Shown: positions 24,918-34,018 of the stretch, one piece after another
How the letters are laid out: each line of letters opens with the position of its first letter
Numbering within the stretch: position 1 is the stretch's first letter
From: Asaia sp. W19
GTDB lineage: Bacteria > Pseudomonadota > Alphaproteobacteria > Acetobacterales > Acetobacteraceae
DNA length: 63,593 nt
Reading direction: 5' to 3'
Assembly (NCBI RefSeq): GCF_003994335.1
Contig: NZ_PNQZ01000020.1
Location: 1 to 63,593 of the forward strand
Translations under genes and position numbers: made by a program
The notes under the pieces: model-generated
What the model saw: only the letters and a program-made list of their open reading frames with translations
Told to the model about the DNA's origin: nothing
Database searches by the model: none

Positions 24918-25943
24918 TCAATTCGTCTTGCAGTAGCCTCGTATCCACGCGGGCGCTTCGGGCTCTAGGGCGCCATTGACGGCAATATGGCGCTCTCTGG
25001 CCCAGCGATAGCCCCACATCGGTCCGTAGGCGGTAGCCATTCTGGGCTCGCTGGCATAGGCAGGATCGGCCTGGGCCTCTTCCAGAGTGATAAAGCGCGT
25101 TCCGTCTTTCCTGAAAATATCGATGATCGCAGGGAGCGCCGCTGCGTTCAGCCGGTTGCTGTGCAGGAGCATGATCGAGGGAATTTCACGCCCCATGACG
25201 CGGGTATCGAGCGCGCGATAATAGGGAATCTCGATCCGGACATAATCCAGATAAGCGCGCTCGATTTTCTCCATCGCGTCGCTTCGCCCATGGGCGAAAG
25301 CACATTCATAAGCGTCGTTGAAAAGATAATCCTCGACGTCGATCGTGGTCGCCGCCAGACGATACCCATGACGATGCACAATATCAGAGAGGGCCAGACG
25401 CTTCGCTTCGGTGTCCCCGACATGATTATACGGAAACCTGAAAAACGTGAGCGTGCGCCCCGCCTGATGCGCAAGCGGTCCGATCGTGGCCTCCCCTTGC
25501 GTGATTTCCTGCTCTACCTGAACGGGCGTCAACCTGTTGCTGTCGAAATGATGATAGCCGTGATTGGCCAGAACAAACGCTCCCTCGTTCCAGCGCTGAA
25601 GAAGCCGTGGACCTTCCGGACCCAACGCCTGCACCTTGTCTTCATTGATGAATGCTGTGACCGGAACAGCATGTCGACGCAGAGCATTCAGAATAGCCGC
25701 ATTGGCTGCCAGAGCCGCCGCGCGATTAGCTTGCTGCGAGGCCCCCGGCGGCATCACGTAAGGCAGATCATCGAAGGTCATGGCGACTGCGTGAAGGGCA
25801 GAGGCATCAGGGCCTGAAGGGGGAGGCTGCCGATACCCCGAAGCACAGGCCCCAGATATCGGAACGACCAGAGACAGGAAGCCGAACGCGCGCAACGCCC
25901 GCAGTGAAAAACGCATCAGAGACGGAGGGGTGATTTCTTGCAT
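24918..25943 (-). CDS. Exported polysaccharide deacetylase (NodB-like)
   Basis: 341-residue carbohydrate esterase family 4-like protein that would remove N-acetyl or O-acetyl groups from a surface polysaccharide or peptidoglycan. The N-terminus has a hydrophobic stretch ending ISGAC, a poor lipobox, so it is exported and perhaps lipid-anchored. NodB motifs are visible: motif 1 MTFDDLP with the Asp pair, motif 2 ANHGYHHFDSNRL supplying metal His, and motif 3 FRFPYNHVGD. The C-terminal half contains MLLHSNRLNA (motif 5-like). Start ATG 25943 follows GGAGC. It has no operon partner; about 225 bases separate it from the histidine phosphatase gene, with nothing evident in between. Confidence 0.85.
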   Translation of the reverse strand: MQEITPPSLMRFSLRALRAFGFLSLVVPISGACASGYRQPPPSGPDASALHAVAMTFDDLPYVMPPGASQQANRAAALAANAAILNALRRHAVPVTAFINEDKVQALGPEGPRLLQRWNEGAFVLANHGYHHFDSNRLTPVQVEQEITQGEATIGPLAHQAGRTLTFFRFPYNHVGDTEAKRLALSDIVHRHGYRLAATTIDVEDYLFNDAYECAFAHGRSDAMEKIERAYLDYVRIEIPYYRALDTRVMGREIPSIMLLHSNRLNAAALPAIIDIFRKDGTRFITLEEAQADPAYASEPRMATAYGPMWGYRWARERHIAVNGALEPEAPAWIRGYCKTN

Positions 25944-26168
25944 GATCTTCTTTGCTCCTGACGGGGATCAACGCCACGCGTTCCCCGATCAAGAGCAGGA
26001 AAGTATCGAACCACGGCCTTGTAACGTCAGAGAAATGACCAATGATGGCAAAGGTCTGTCATCACAGGGTCAGCCACGCGTTGAGAGAGCCGTGCCTGGG
26101 AAGACGGCCGGAGGCTCCCTATCCCTGTCAAAGCCTCCGACATGCGCCCGCCCGGGATCCTTCGCGGC

Positions 26169-26891
26169 TTATTCCGCGCCTAGTGCGGTCGGAAGCTCAT
26201 TGACTGTCACCACACGCCAGACACCATTGATGCGCTCGATGATCGAAAGCGACAGATTCTGGATGGAGAAGCGCAGTCCTGTATCAGGATGGACATTCAA
26301 TGCATGCGAAAGCGCCGCGCGAATGGCCCCGCCATGGCTGACCACCACCGTATCCTGCCCCGCATGATGGTCGGCCATTTCATCCAGCGCATGGCCGACA
26401 CGCGCACACACATCCAGCATGCTCTCCCCACCCGGAGGCTGCTCCGATGCTGAGAGAGACCAGAAATTATGGGCGGTCTGACGCAGCTTCATCGGCAGTT
26501 CCTCATGAGGAAGGTTATGCCACTCCCCCATGGATTGCTCGGTCAGGCGCGGTTCGATAGTCAGCGTGCGGGCACCGTACCCGGCTGCGAAAATAGCCTT
26601 TGCCGTATCCTGCGCGCGCTTGAGGGGCGAGACCACCCAGTTGGCCTCATCCGGAAGCCTGCGCCCAAGCGCGGTATAATAGGGCACCTGCAGAGCCAGA
26701 TGCTCGGAACAGAGTTCGACATCCAAAGACCCGTAGACACGCAGCCGGGCGGTTTCCTCCACAATGGCATGACGAATAAGCCAGAACCGCGTGACACCCG
26801 AGGGGAGTTGCATGGAGTCAAGAAAATGACCGTGCGCCTTGGGCGCGGTCGCCCCGGTATCATTGAATTGGGGCGTATTCGGCTGGGTCAT
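26169..26891 (-). CDS. Histidine phosphatase family protein
   Basis: 240-residue phosphohydrolase with catalytic pieces LIRHA (R40, H41), SPLKRAQDT (R92), E118 in RLTEQSMGEWH, and VSHGGA (H186). The first 30 residues are a non-conserved extension without a signal peptide, so it is cytoplasmic. It starts at ATG 26891, sharing 4 bases (ATGA) with the stop of the PLP enzyme gene, so the two are almost certainly translated together. Similar phosphatases are annotated as alpha-ribazole phosphatase or phosphoglycerate mutase, but no cobalamin genes are near. A role in dephosphorylating the product or substrate of the coupled PLP enzyme is my inference. Confidence 0.88.
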   Translation of the reverse strand: MTQPNTPQFNDTGATAPKAHGHFLDSMQLPSGVTRFWLIRHAIVEETARLRVYGSLDVELCSEHLALQVPYYTALGRRLPDEANWVVSPLKRAQDTAKAIFAAGYGARTLTIEPRLTEQSMGEWHNLPHEELPMKLRQTAHNFWSLSASEQPPGGESMLDVCARVGHALDEMADHHAGQDTVVVSHGGAIRAALSHALNVHPDTGLRFSIQNLSLSIIERINGVWRVVTVNELPTALGAE

Positions 26892-29008
26892 GATACCAGA
26901 GACTTTCGCGAGAAATGAGAGTGAGGCGCATAGCGCGGGATAGGGCCAGCCGCTTCGAGCAAGTCCCAGTGCCGCAGGATGAGAGAAAGCTTGTCGAAAA
27001 CGCGACGCATATCGGCAAATTCCCGCGCGAGACGCACCGTGTCGGTCATGCCGGCATGGGAGGGCTCACCCGAAACCAGTCGCGCCCCGGCGCAGAGACG
27101 CAACGCTCCGGCATTTTCGCCCCCCAGAGCCGGGTGCGGCACGGGCACGGGCTGCCCCAGATGGCAGAGCAATTCAGCGAGCGGAGATGCCGCGATCCAG
27201 GGTGACAAGTCGCTATTCAACCAACGATGCAGTGCGCGCGCCTTTTCCAGTGCCAGTGGCTTTTCCGGCGTCTTTGGATCCTGCACGAGGAAGGAGAAAA
27301 CGGTCGGAATCACATCCCAGACTTCCTGCCCGCCCAGATTTGAACGTTCAAGAGCCGGCACCGGAAGCAGGGTCAGAGCGGGATGAAGGTCGATCACGTC
27401 ATGCGCATTGGTCTCGAAGCGCCGCAGGATGTCGCTGATGCGTTTGGGCGGCACAGAAGTGAAAGCGGCGCTCTCAGCCAGGGCCGCTTTCCAGCGCAAG
27501 GCGAGCCCCAGATTGCCCCCACGGCGCAGGGGCGTGGGAGGGCGGGTTGCGGGCCAGTCGCATCGATTGAAATAGGCCGAAAGGCCGCCCGGAAGCGTGT
27601 AACCGGCCAGGGCGCCGGGTTCAGTTCGCGGCAGGAGAACCGCGCCGCAAAATGGAGGCCCGGTCAGGAACTTGGAGCCCGTGGTCATGACAAGCATGCC
27701 CTTGCGGACGAGGGCGTTGATGCGCTCGGGGGCGAGGCGGGCCTGACAGGCATCGACCACGATTGTGATCTGATCCGGATAGGCCTCCATGAGGCTGTCT
27801 ATCAGTTCGGCACGGGGGCCGACGAGACCGGTTTTGGACATATCGAGTTGATGGAGAATAACGTGACGTCCCAGGGCGAGTTGCTCCCATACGCAACATC
27901 GTATCGCCTCATCACGCTCGGCTTCATCACGCGGACTGCCATCCGGGTGGCGGATGTCGATCCCCACAAGCCGGGTGGCCGTGGGAAAGCCTGTCAGGAA
28001 CTCCGCCTTGTCAGCCTGTGTACCAAGCGCGGTGCCAGATGCGAAGTGACGCCCCTGGGCCGCCAGAGGCACGCCACTTCCTGTCTCATCGGGGGCGATG
28101 AGAATATTGACCACTGGCGCTCCGCCCGCACGCCTGAGCCCGATCGCCAGTACGGCCAGTTCGCAATCGGTCCCTGATGCAGCAAGCACAACATGATCGC
28201 GGCCTTCGAGCCCGTAAAGCGCCGCCAGACCATCACGCACAGAGAGACAGGCGCTCTCGCAGGCCTGCTGCGCCGATGCCCCTTTCAACGCCTCGATCAG
28301 GAATTTCCGTCGTGCCGTTTCCGCCCCCAGATAGCCGCGTTCGGAAAGCGACGACGCTGTGGAGGAGGAGAAGGTCACCGCCCATGGGCGCGGGCGGTGC
28401 GAACATCCGTACCGATTGAGCCCGGTTGCGGGATCGATGACAAGACGCTCATCCCCACCATCGGCCATCAGATCCTCAGACGGAGCAAGCCACGGCCAGA
28501 GCGACGCGAGCCGCGCGAGCAACAGCGCAGGCTCGACGGGAGAAAGCGATGCCTGGGGGCAGAACTGCGTGAGAAACGGCCAGAGCGCGGTAACGCGCTC
28601 TGCACAGGGCGGATGTTCTCCGGCGAACTCTCCGAGCCAGCCCAAATCGACCGGGAGCGCGAGCGTTTCACAATCGAGGAGATGGAACCGTGCAGCCACC
28701 CGGGCAGCGACGATGGCCGCAAGAGGCCTGTCCCGCACGGGTAGTTCCTGCAGCAGGAAGCTCCACTCGAGCGCGTAACGGAGAAGGGTGGGCGCCATAT
28801 CCGGGCGTTCGAAGGCCAGAGCACCCAGGGTGATGGAGTCGGCAGAAACGGTGAAAGCCTGGGTCAGACGCGGGGAGAGATTGAAGACACTCTTATCCGA
28901 CAGGCTTTGCAGGTCCGGGCGATCAAGCGCCGAGAACAAATCATCCGTCACTTTTTCTGCAAGCACGCGACGCCATCCCGATGTGAAGAAGCAGGCCTTA
29001 TAGACCAT
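26888..29008 (-). CDS. Uncharacterised fold-type I PLP-dependent enzyme with a long N-terminal domain
   Basis: 706-residue cytoplasmic protein. The C-terminal two thirds is an aminotransferase/desulfurase-like PLP fold: ASGTD (277-281) would hold the cofactor phosphate, HQLDMSKTG (386-394) is a loop typical of the region before the Asp, VVDACQ (417-422) supplies the Asp that pairs with the pyridine nitrogen, and TGSKFLTGPP (443-452) carries the Schiff-base Lys, K446. The first about 200 residues are helical and match no family I recognise. ATG 29008 lacks a clear ribosome binding site; GTG 28966 is an alternative. The gene overlaps a histidine phosphatase gene by 4 bases. The substrate is unknown. 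Confidence 0.8.
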   Translation of the reverse strand: MVYKACFFTSGWRRVLAEKVTDDLFSALDRPDLQSLSDKSVFNLSPRLTQAFTVSADSITLGALAFERPDMAPTLLRYALEWSFLLQELPVRDRPLAAIVAARVAARFHLLDCETLALPVDLGWLGEFAGEHPPCAERVTALWPFLTQFCPQASLSPVEPALLLARLASLWPWLAPSEDLMADGGDERLVIDPATGLNRYGCSHRPRPWAVTFSSSTASSLSERGYLGAETARRKFLIEALKGASAQQACESACLSVRDGLAALYGLEGRDHVVLAASGTDCELAVLAIGLRRAGGAPVVNILIAPDETGSGVPLAAQGRHFASGTALGTQADKAEFLTGFPTATRLVGIDIRHPDGSPRDEAERDEAIRCCVWEQLALGRHVILHQLDMSKTGLVGPRAELIDSLMEAYPDQITIVVDACQARLAPERINALVRKGMLVMTTGSKFLTGPPFCGAVLLPRTEPGALAGYTLPGGLSAYFNRCDWPATRPPTPLRRGGNLGLALRWKAALAESAAFTSVPPKRISDILRRFETNAHDVIDLHPALTLLPVPALERSNLGGQEVWDVIPTVFSFLVQDPKTPEKPLALEKARALHRWLNSDLSPWIAASPLAELLCHLGQPVPVPHPALGGENAGALRLCAGARLVSGEPSHAGMTDTVRLAREFADMRRVFDKLSLILRHWDLLEAAGPIPRYAPHSHFSRKSLVS

Positions 29009-29213
29009 GGCAGGGGGAACCCCAAATCAATCGAACCGGTCCTTACCTGTCCTGTCGCGATCCCTTGCCGGCATTGGTCAGACGTGGATCGGTCGTGGCC
29101 TCACGCCGTCCGGGCATGGGAACATGAGCGATCCATCCTGGCAGAAAATCGAAAAGGCCTGACGCTCAAAGCGCCACCTCCCAACGCCATTGCAGCGAGA
29201 GCGGCAGTCATGA

Positions 29214-30134
29214 TCAGAAGGCATCCGGACCAGCTTTCTGGCGCACCAGAGCGATGATCCTCTCCCTCAGCCAACGATGGGCGGGATCGGCATTCAGGCG
29301 CGGATGCCACAGCACGCTGACGGTGATTCCAGGTGTTTCAACCGGCGGGTCGAAAGCGTGCAGTCCGCTCGTTCCAGCGGGCGTCAGGCATGAGCGCGGG
29401 ACCAGAGCCACCAGCGCGCCCCCTCGCGCGAGGCGCAAAGCGTCATCGAAACCAGGCACGACAACCGCGACCCGACGGTGCAGCCCAAGGGCCTCAAGAG
29501 CCTCATCCACAGGACCACGCAAAGCGCCACGCCTGGAGGTGACGACATGCCGACAGGCCGCGAAACGCTCCGGTGTGAGTGGCGCCGCAAGCACGGGATG
29601 ATCGTCACGCACCACGGCCGCAAAGCGATCATGAAAAAGCGGCTTCATACGCATCTCCGGCCCAAAATCATCCGGCCCGATCACCCCGATTTCCAGATCG
29701 ACCCTGCCCTCACGCAGGGCAGTGGCCTCCTTGTCGCGACGAGGCAGGAAAACGAGTGTCACCGTGGGCGCTTCTGCCAGCAGAGCTTCGGTTAGAATTG
29801 TGCCATAGGCTTCGAGAAACCCGTCATTGGTGCGCAGGATGAAGACGCGCTCGAGCGTCTTGGGCGCAAAAGTTTCCTCGGCGGGGGAGAGAAGTGCACA
29901 GGCCCGAGCCGTGACCTCCCGCACTTGATCACGCAGCACAAGGGCATGGGGTGTCGGCACGAGGCTGCGCCCCGCCCGCACCAGAAGCGCGTCGCCTGTC
30001 GCCACTCGCAGTCGGGCCAAGGTCCGGCTCATGGCAGAGGGACTCAGATCGAGCGCTTCTGCCGCCTTGAGCACACTCTCCTCTCTCAGCAGCGCCTCGA
30101 GAGCAACGAGAAGATTGAGATCTTTCGGGATCAT
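29214..30134 (-). CDS. LysR-family transcriptional regulator
   Basis: 306-residue regulator. The HTH is in the first 60 residues (NLLVALEALLREESVLKAAEALDLSPSAMSRTLARLR), with a LysR substrate-binding domain from about residue 88 (RVFILRTNDGFLEAYG). ATG 30134 (MIPKDLN) is the start that fits the family; an upstream extension to 30200 lacks homology and would overlap the divergent gene. It is divergent from an SDR gene whose start lies 140 bases away, a pattern in which such a regulator often controls the SDR and itself. The 200 bases between its stop and the PLP gene hold nothing I can support. Confidence 0.88.
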   Translation of the reverse strand: MIPKDLNLLVALEALLREESVLKAAEALDLSPSAMSRTLARLRVATGDALLVRAGRSLVPTPHALVLRDQVREVTARACALLSPAEETFAPKTLERVFILRTNDGFLEAYGTILTEALLAEAPTVTLVFLPRRDKEATALREGRVDLEIGVIGPDDFGPEMRMKPLFHDRFAAVVRDDHPVLAAPLTPERFAACRHVVTSRRGALRGPVDEALEALGLHRRVAVVVPGFDDALRLARGGALVALVPRSCLTPAGTSGLHAFDPPVETPGITVSVLWHPRLNADPAHRWLRERIIALVRQKAGPDAF

Positions 30135-30273
30135 GACTCCGCCTCCTGTTCTGCCACGCTCCATAAGGGGCGTTTGATGCATTGATATCCTGCAATTCAT
30201 GCGTCTGGCGCCATCATGGAGCAGCCTCCACTTTTGGAGTCCATGCTTTCCTGCGTCAGCAAAGGACTACGTC

Positions 30274-30990
30274 TTGACGACAGCACCCCTGTCTGCACCG
30301 CCTCCTCCGCATCTGCTTCTCGTGGGAGCGTCTCGGGGGCTTGGCCTCGCCCTGGCCGAGGCCTTTCTCATGCGCGGCTGGCGCGTTACCGCCACACGAC
30401 GCGGTACACCCGAAGATGGGCTGGCCGAGCTGGCCACGCGATTTCCTGACCGTCTGACGACTGAGAGGCTCGACATCGCCTGCGACGCCCAGATCGCAGC
30501 GCTCAGACAAACGCTCTCCGGCGAGCGCTTCGAGATGCTGTTCATCAATGCGGGGACAACCAATGCTCAGCCCGATCAGCCCATCGGCCAGGTCAGCGCC
30601 TCGGATTTCATGGAGATCATGCTGACCAATGCCCTCGCCCCCATGCGGGTGATCGAGACGCTGGATTGTCTCGTCAGCCCTCAGGGACTGATAGGGGTGA
30701 TGTCCTCGGGACAGGGCAGTGTCGCCAATAACAATGGCGGGCAGCGCGAACTCTATCGTGGCAGCAAGGCGGCACTGAACCAGTTCATGCGCTGTTACGA
30801 CGCGCGTATCGGCCGGTCACGCCCCCTCGCGCTCATTGCTCCGGGCTGGGTGCGTACGTCACTGGGTGGCGCGCAGGCACGCTTCTCGATCGAGGAAACG
30901 ATTCCTGGTGTGGTGGACGTTCTGATCGCCCATCGCACTGAAAAAGGGCTGGTCTATCGCGATTATGCCGGGAAAGATGTCCCCTGGTGA
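30274..30990 (+). CDS. Short-chain dehydrogenase/reductase
   Basis: 238-residue SDR-fold oxidoreductase. LLLVGASRGLGLALAEAF is the nucleotide-binding motif, followed by INAG, SSGQGSVANN and YRGSK, where the YxxxK pair is kept, and GWVRTSLGG. An Arg pair after beta2 (TATRRGTP) suggests NADP(H). I choose the TTG at 30274 because AAAGGA lies 7 bases upstream; ATG 30199 is also in frame but would add 25 unlikely residues and no ribosome binding site. It is divergent from a LysR gene. The substrate is unknown. Confidence 0.78.
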   Translation: MTTAPLSAPPPPHLLLVGASRGLGLALAEAFLMRGWRVTATRRGTPEDGLAELATRFPDRLTTERLDIACDAQIAALRQTLSGERFEMLFINAGTTNAQPDQPIGQVSASDFMEIMLTNALAPMRVIETLDCLVSPQGLIGVMSSGQGSVANNNGGQRELYRGSKAALNQFMRCYDARIGRSRPLALIAPGWVRTSLGGAQARFSIEETIPGVVDVLIAHRTEKGLVYRDYAGKDVPW

Positions 30991-31125
30991 GCCGAGACTT
31001 CTCGCAAACTGTTATGAAAGGATACGCAAACACGGATTAGACGTACCCATATAACGGGTTTATGAACGTTTCGTAACATATCACTGTGCCATGACGGCTT
31101 GGCCGCATGGCAGCGAGGCGTTCTC

Positions 31126-32322
31126 ATGTGCTCTGCCCCTTTCTCCCGTCGCGTTCTCCGTCGCAAGGCCCTGCGTTCCGCCGCCTTGGCACTTGCCGCC
31201 GGAATGGGCTTTTCTCCCGCCATGGCAGCGACCATGACCGCCTCCCCTTTCGGTAAAACGAGCGATGGCAAGGCTGTCAGCGCTTACACACTTAAAGCCC
31301 CCAACGGGCTTGAGGTCACGATCATGACCTATGGCGGGGTGATCACCCGGATCATGGTGCCTGACAGGGCTGGCAAGCGTGAAAACGTGGTGCTCGGCTA
31401 TGCGACCCTTGCCGAATACGAGGCCAAGAGCCGCGCCAATGGCGTGTTTTTCGGCGCCCTGATCGGTCGCTTTGCCAATCGTATCGCAAAAGGACGCTTT
31501 ACCCTTGATGGCCATGATTACACCGTGCCGGTCAATAATGGCCCGAACTCGCTTCATGGCGGGAAAGAGGGCTTTGACCGGCGTGTCTGGAGCGCCCGTG
31601 ACATCGCCCGTACCGGTCAAAAGGTCGGGGTGGCGCTCTCTCTCGTCAGCCCGGATGGCGATCAGGGTTATCCCGGCGCGCTGCACGTCACCGTGACGTA
31701 TACGCTGGACGATCAGGGGACGCTGGGCATCGAGTACAAAGCCACGACAACAAAGCCCACGGTGCTCAACCTGACCAATCATTCCTATTTCAATCTCGCC
31801 GGTGCAGGCTCACAGGACGGGATTTTCAATCACATGCTTCAGGTCAATGCCCGGGCTTATACCCCCACAGATGCCACACTGATCCCGACCGGGGCGATCG
31901 CACCTGTGGCGGGCACACCCTTCGATTTCACCACGGCCAAGCCCATCGGCAGGGATATCCGCAAGAGCGACCCGCAATTACTCATGGCGCATGGCTACGA
32001 CCATAACTGGGTGATTGACGGAGCACCCGGCCCCGATGGGCTCAGACCGGTCGCGACCCTGTGGGACCCCGGCAGCGGTCGGAGCATGAGCTGTGCCAGC
32101 ACGGAACCCGGGGTGCAGATCTACACCTCGAATTTCCTCGATGGCTCCGATGAGGGGAATGGCCTGATTTTCCGTCAGAGCGATGCCGTGACCTTCGAAA
32201 CACAGCATTTCCCCGATAGTCCGAACCAGCCGAAATTTCCCTCCACCCGTCTGGACCCGGGACAGACTTTCCACAGCCGCACCGTGTTCCGTTTCGGTCT
32301 GCATGACGCAAACAACCAGTGA
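31126..32322 (+). CDS. galM: Exported aldose 1-epimerase (mutarotase)
   Basis: 398-residue galactose mutarotase-like protein with an N-terminal export signal (basic RRVLRRKALR, hydrophobic to SPAMAA), so it acts in the periplasm on sugar anomers. Family motifs are ANRIAKGRF, NHSYFNLAG with the catalytic His, GYDHNW and FETQHFPDSPN with the catalytic Glu. ATG 31126 (GCGAGG upstream) is preferred; a start at 31099 would add nine residues before the signal. A periplasmic mutarotase fits an organism that oxidises sugars in the periplasm through PQQ enzymes such as the one at 3647-6196. The signal also has a twin-arginine look, so Tat export is possible. Confidence 0.9.
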   Translation: MCSAPFSRRVLRRKALRSAALALAAGMGFSPAMAATMTASPFGKTSDGKAVSAYTLKAPNGLEVTIMTYGGVITRIMVPDRAGKRENVVLGYATLAEYEAKSRANGVFFGALIGRFANRIAKGRFTLDGHDYTVPVNNGPNSLHGGKEGFDRRVWSARDIARTGQKVGVALSLVSPDGDQGYPGALHVTVTYTLDDQGTLGIEYKATTTKPTVLNLTNHSYFNLAGAGSQDGIFNHMLQVNARAYTPTDATLIPTGAIAPVAGTPFDFTTAKPIGRDIRKSDPQLLMAHGYDHNWVIDGAPGPDGLRPVATLWDPGSGRSMSCASTEPGVQIYTSNFLDGSDEGNGLIFRQSDAVTFETQHFPDSPNQPKFPSTRLDPGQTFHSRTVFRFGLHDANNQ

Positions 32323-32500
32323 AACATCAGGGTCAAACAGCGAGGAGTCTGATTTAGATCCTAGTCGACGAAGCCGTTTTCCCTATCCTGCGTTGAGCCC
32401 CGGAAATGGCGCCTGCGTTGCCAGGCGTCATGCTCCACCGGCTACGCAGACGGCATGAGCCTATGCCCGATGGCGTCGCCTTCTCGATTGAGGGGTTGTC

Positions 32501-32947
32501 ATGAACGCTGCCTGGGCTCTTCCCTTTATCCTTATTGCCGGTGCGCTTCAGGCGCTGGGCGCCACCATGAACGGGGCATTGGCGAAATCCCTCGTCAATC
32601 CGTGGCTTGCCACGTCAGTCTCTTTCCTGCTCGTGCTGTTTCTCGCCATCGCCCTGTTTGCATGCATGCCGCGCCCGCTTCCCAGCGCGGGTGATCTTGC
32701 CGCGATGCCCTGGTGGGCGCCGCTTGGCGGCATCACGGGGGCCGTGGCTGTTTTCGCAGGGCTGCTGCTGATCCAGAAACTGGGGGCGGGCCCGGTCAAC
32801 GGCCTGACGATTACGGCCAATCTCGTGACCAGCCTGCTGATCGATCATTTTGGGCTGCTGCGCATGGAAGTGCACAGCCTCAACCCCTATCGTATCGCAG
32901 GTGCCGTGCTGATGATCGCTGGCGTCGCGCTGATCGCGCGTTTCTGA
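32501..32947 (+). CDS. DMT-type small membrane protein (DUF606/YdcZ family)
   Basis: 148-residue inner-membrane protein with about five hydrophobic helices and almost no loops. ALQALGATMNGALAK, WWAPLGGITGAVAVFAG, GAGPVNGLTITANLVTSLLIDHFGLL and the terminal RIAGAVLMIAGVALIARF follow the DUF606 consensus; half-length members of this family form dimers and some are proposed to move small solutes. Start ATG 32501 follows GAGGGG. It stands alone, convergent with the SorC regulator gene only 4 bases after its stop. Its solute is unknown. Confidence 0.87.
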   Translation: MNAAWALPFILIAGALQALGATMNGALAKSLVNPWLATSVSFLLVLFLAIALFACMPRPLPSAGDLAAMPWWAPLGGITGAVAVFAGLLLIQKLGAGPVNGLTITANLVTSLLIDHFGLLRMEVHSLNPYRIAGAVLMIAGVALIARF

Positions 32948-32951
32948 ACGC

Positions 32952-33875
32952 TCAGCCGAGCAAAAATGCCGCCGTGTCGCGATCTGTCACCAGGGACGTG
33001 ACAATGCCGCTGCGCAAGGCCGCCAGAACAGCGTGATGCTTGTCCGGTCCGCCCGCAACCGCAATTACATGGGGAATAGCGCGCAAGACGGAAAATGGAA
33101 TGGAGAGCGTCCGCTCGGCGAGGGAGGTCTGGATGAAAGCACCGTCCTTATCCATCGGCAGGGCGCATATCTCGCAGGCCATATTCTTGTCTTTCAATTC
33201 CTCACGCTCGGCAGCTGTCAGAACGGCACTCACCTGTGAGCCCGCCTCCGATGCGCTGCCGATGGCCACGACAGCCAAAGTGATTGCGGGCCATTCGGCA
33301 ATGGCGGCGCTGATTTCGGCCTGGCGGGCGATGACTGCCCGGGCCTGCTCATCTGAGACGATCAGTGGGGCATAGATCGGCAGGCTGGCGCCTTTGGAGG
33401 CCTGGGCGAAACGCCGGACGAGATTGATCGAGCTGTTTTCGACCGATCCGGCCACCCCCGTCATCTGAACGACGCGACAGCCCGGCAAGGCACGAATGGC
33501 CTCGGCGACGACATCGATCGTTCGGCCCCAGGCAACACCGATCACGTCCTGCTCCGTCGCAACTTCCTCGAGAAGTTCGGCAGCCGCCTTGCCCAGCGCC
33601 GCCCGGCAGGACGATATCTCGGCGAAGGGGCCGCTCAGAACCAGCGCATGGCGCAAGCCGTATACGTCCTGGAGTCGGGCAGAAAGCTCGGAGTCGATCG
33701 TGCGATCCTCATTGATCTGAATCTTCACGAGCCCGGATTCGAGGCTCTCCTCGAGAATACGCGCCACCTTGAAACGGGAGATCCCGTGGCGTGTGCCGAT
33801 CTCGATCTTGCTCAGACCATTCAGATAATATTCGCGCGCCACTTCTATTGCGAGCAGGCGTTCAGCGGGTCCCAT
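32952..33875 (-). CDS. SorC/DeoR-family sugar-binding transcriptional regulator
   Basis: 307-residue regulator of the SorC type. An N-terminal HTH (AIEVAREYYLNGLSKIEIGTRHGISRFKVARIL) is followed by a sugar-phosphate-binding domain (GVAWGRTIDVVAEAI, VVQMTGV, APLIVSDEQARAVI) with the C-terminal GGPDKHHAVLAALRSGIVTSLVTD. ATG 33875 is chosen because GGGAGG lies immediately upstream; a GTG at 33917 would add 14 residues. It is divergent from the polyol transporter, kinase, epimerase and dehydrogenase operon that starts at 34019, which it very likely controls in response to a phosphorylated intermediate. Confidence 0.9.
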   Translation of the reverse strand: MGPAERLLAIEVAREYYLNGLSKIEIGTRHGISRFKVARILEESLESGLVKIQINEDRTIDSELSARLQDVYGLRHALVLSGPFAEISSCRAALGKAAAELLEEVATEQDVIGVAWGRTIDVVAEAIRALPGCRVVQMTGVAGSVENSSINLVRRFAQASKGASLPIYAPLIVSDEQARAVIARQAEISAAIAEWPAITLAVVAIGSASEAGSQVSAVLTAAEREELKDKNMACEICALPMDKDGAFIQTSLAERTLSIPFSVLRAIPHVIAVAGGPDKHHAVLAALRSGIVTSLVTDRDTAAFLLG

Positions 33876-33916
33876 TCCATCCTCCCGGGCAAAGCGGCTT
33901 CCTGACAGGAAATTCA

Positions 33917-33945
33917 CATATGAGCGATTTAGTGATCATATGAGC
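33917..33945. promoter_or_regulatory. Direct-repeat operator candidate for the SorC regulator
   Basis: The 9-mer CATATGAGC occurs at 33917-33925 and again at 33937-33945, exactly 20 bases (about two helix turns) apart, in the divergent region between the SorC gene and the polyol operon. Multimeric SorC regulators bind repeated sites of this kind. Confidence 0.6.
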
Positions 33946-34018
33946 AGATCTTTCTTGCGTCGATGCGACGATCGTCACATCAAGATGTTCGAATTTACTT
34001 CCCATCGGAGGGTCGTCC

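Noticed and set aside
29101..29208. Small minus-strand peptide beginning MTAALAAMALGGG in the gap after the LysR gene
   Set aside because: Signal-like start, but an Arg-rich random tail, no ribosome binding site and no known family; chance reading of GC-rich DNA is more likely.
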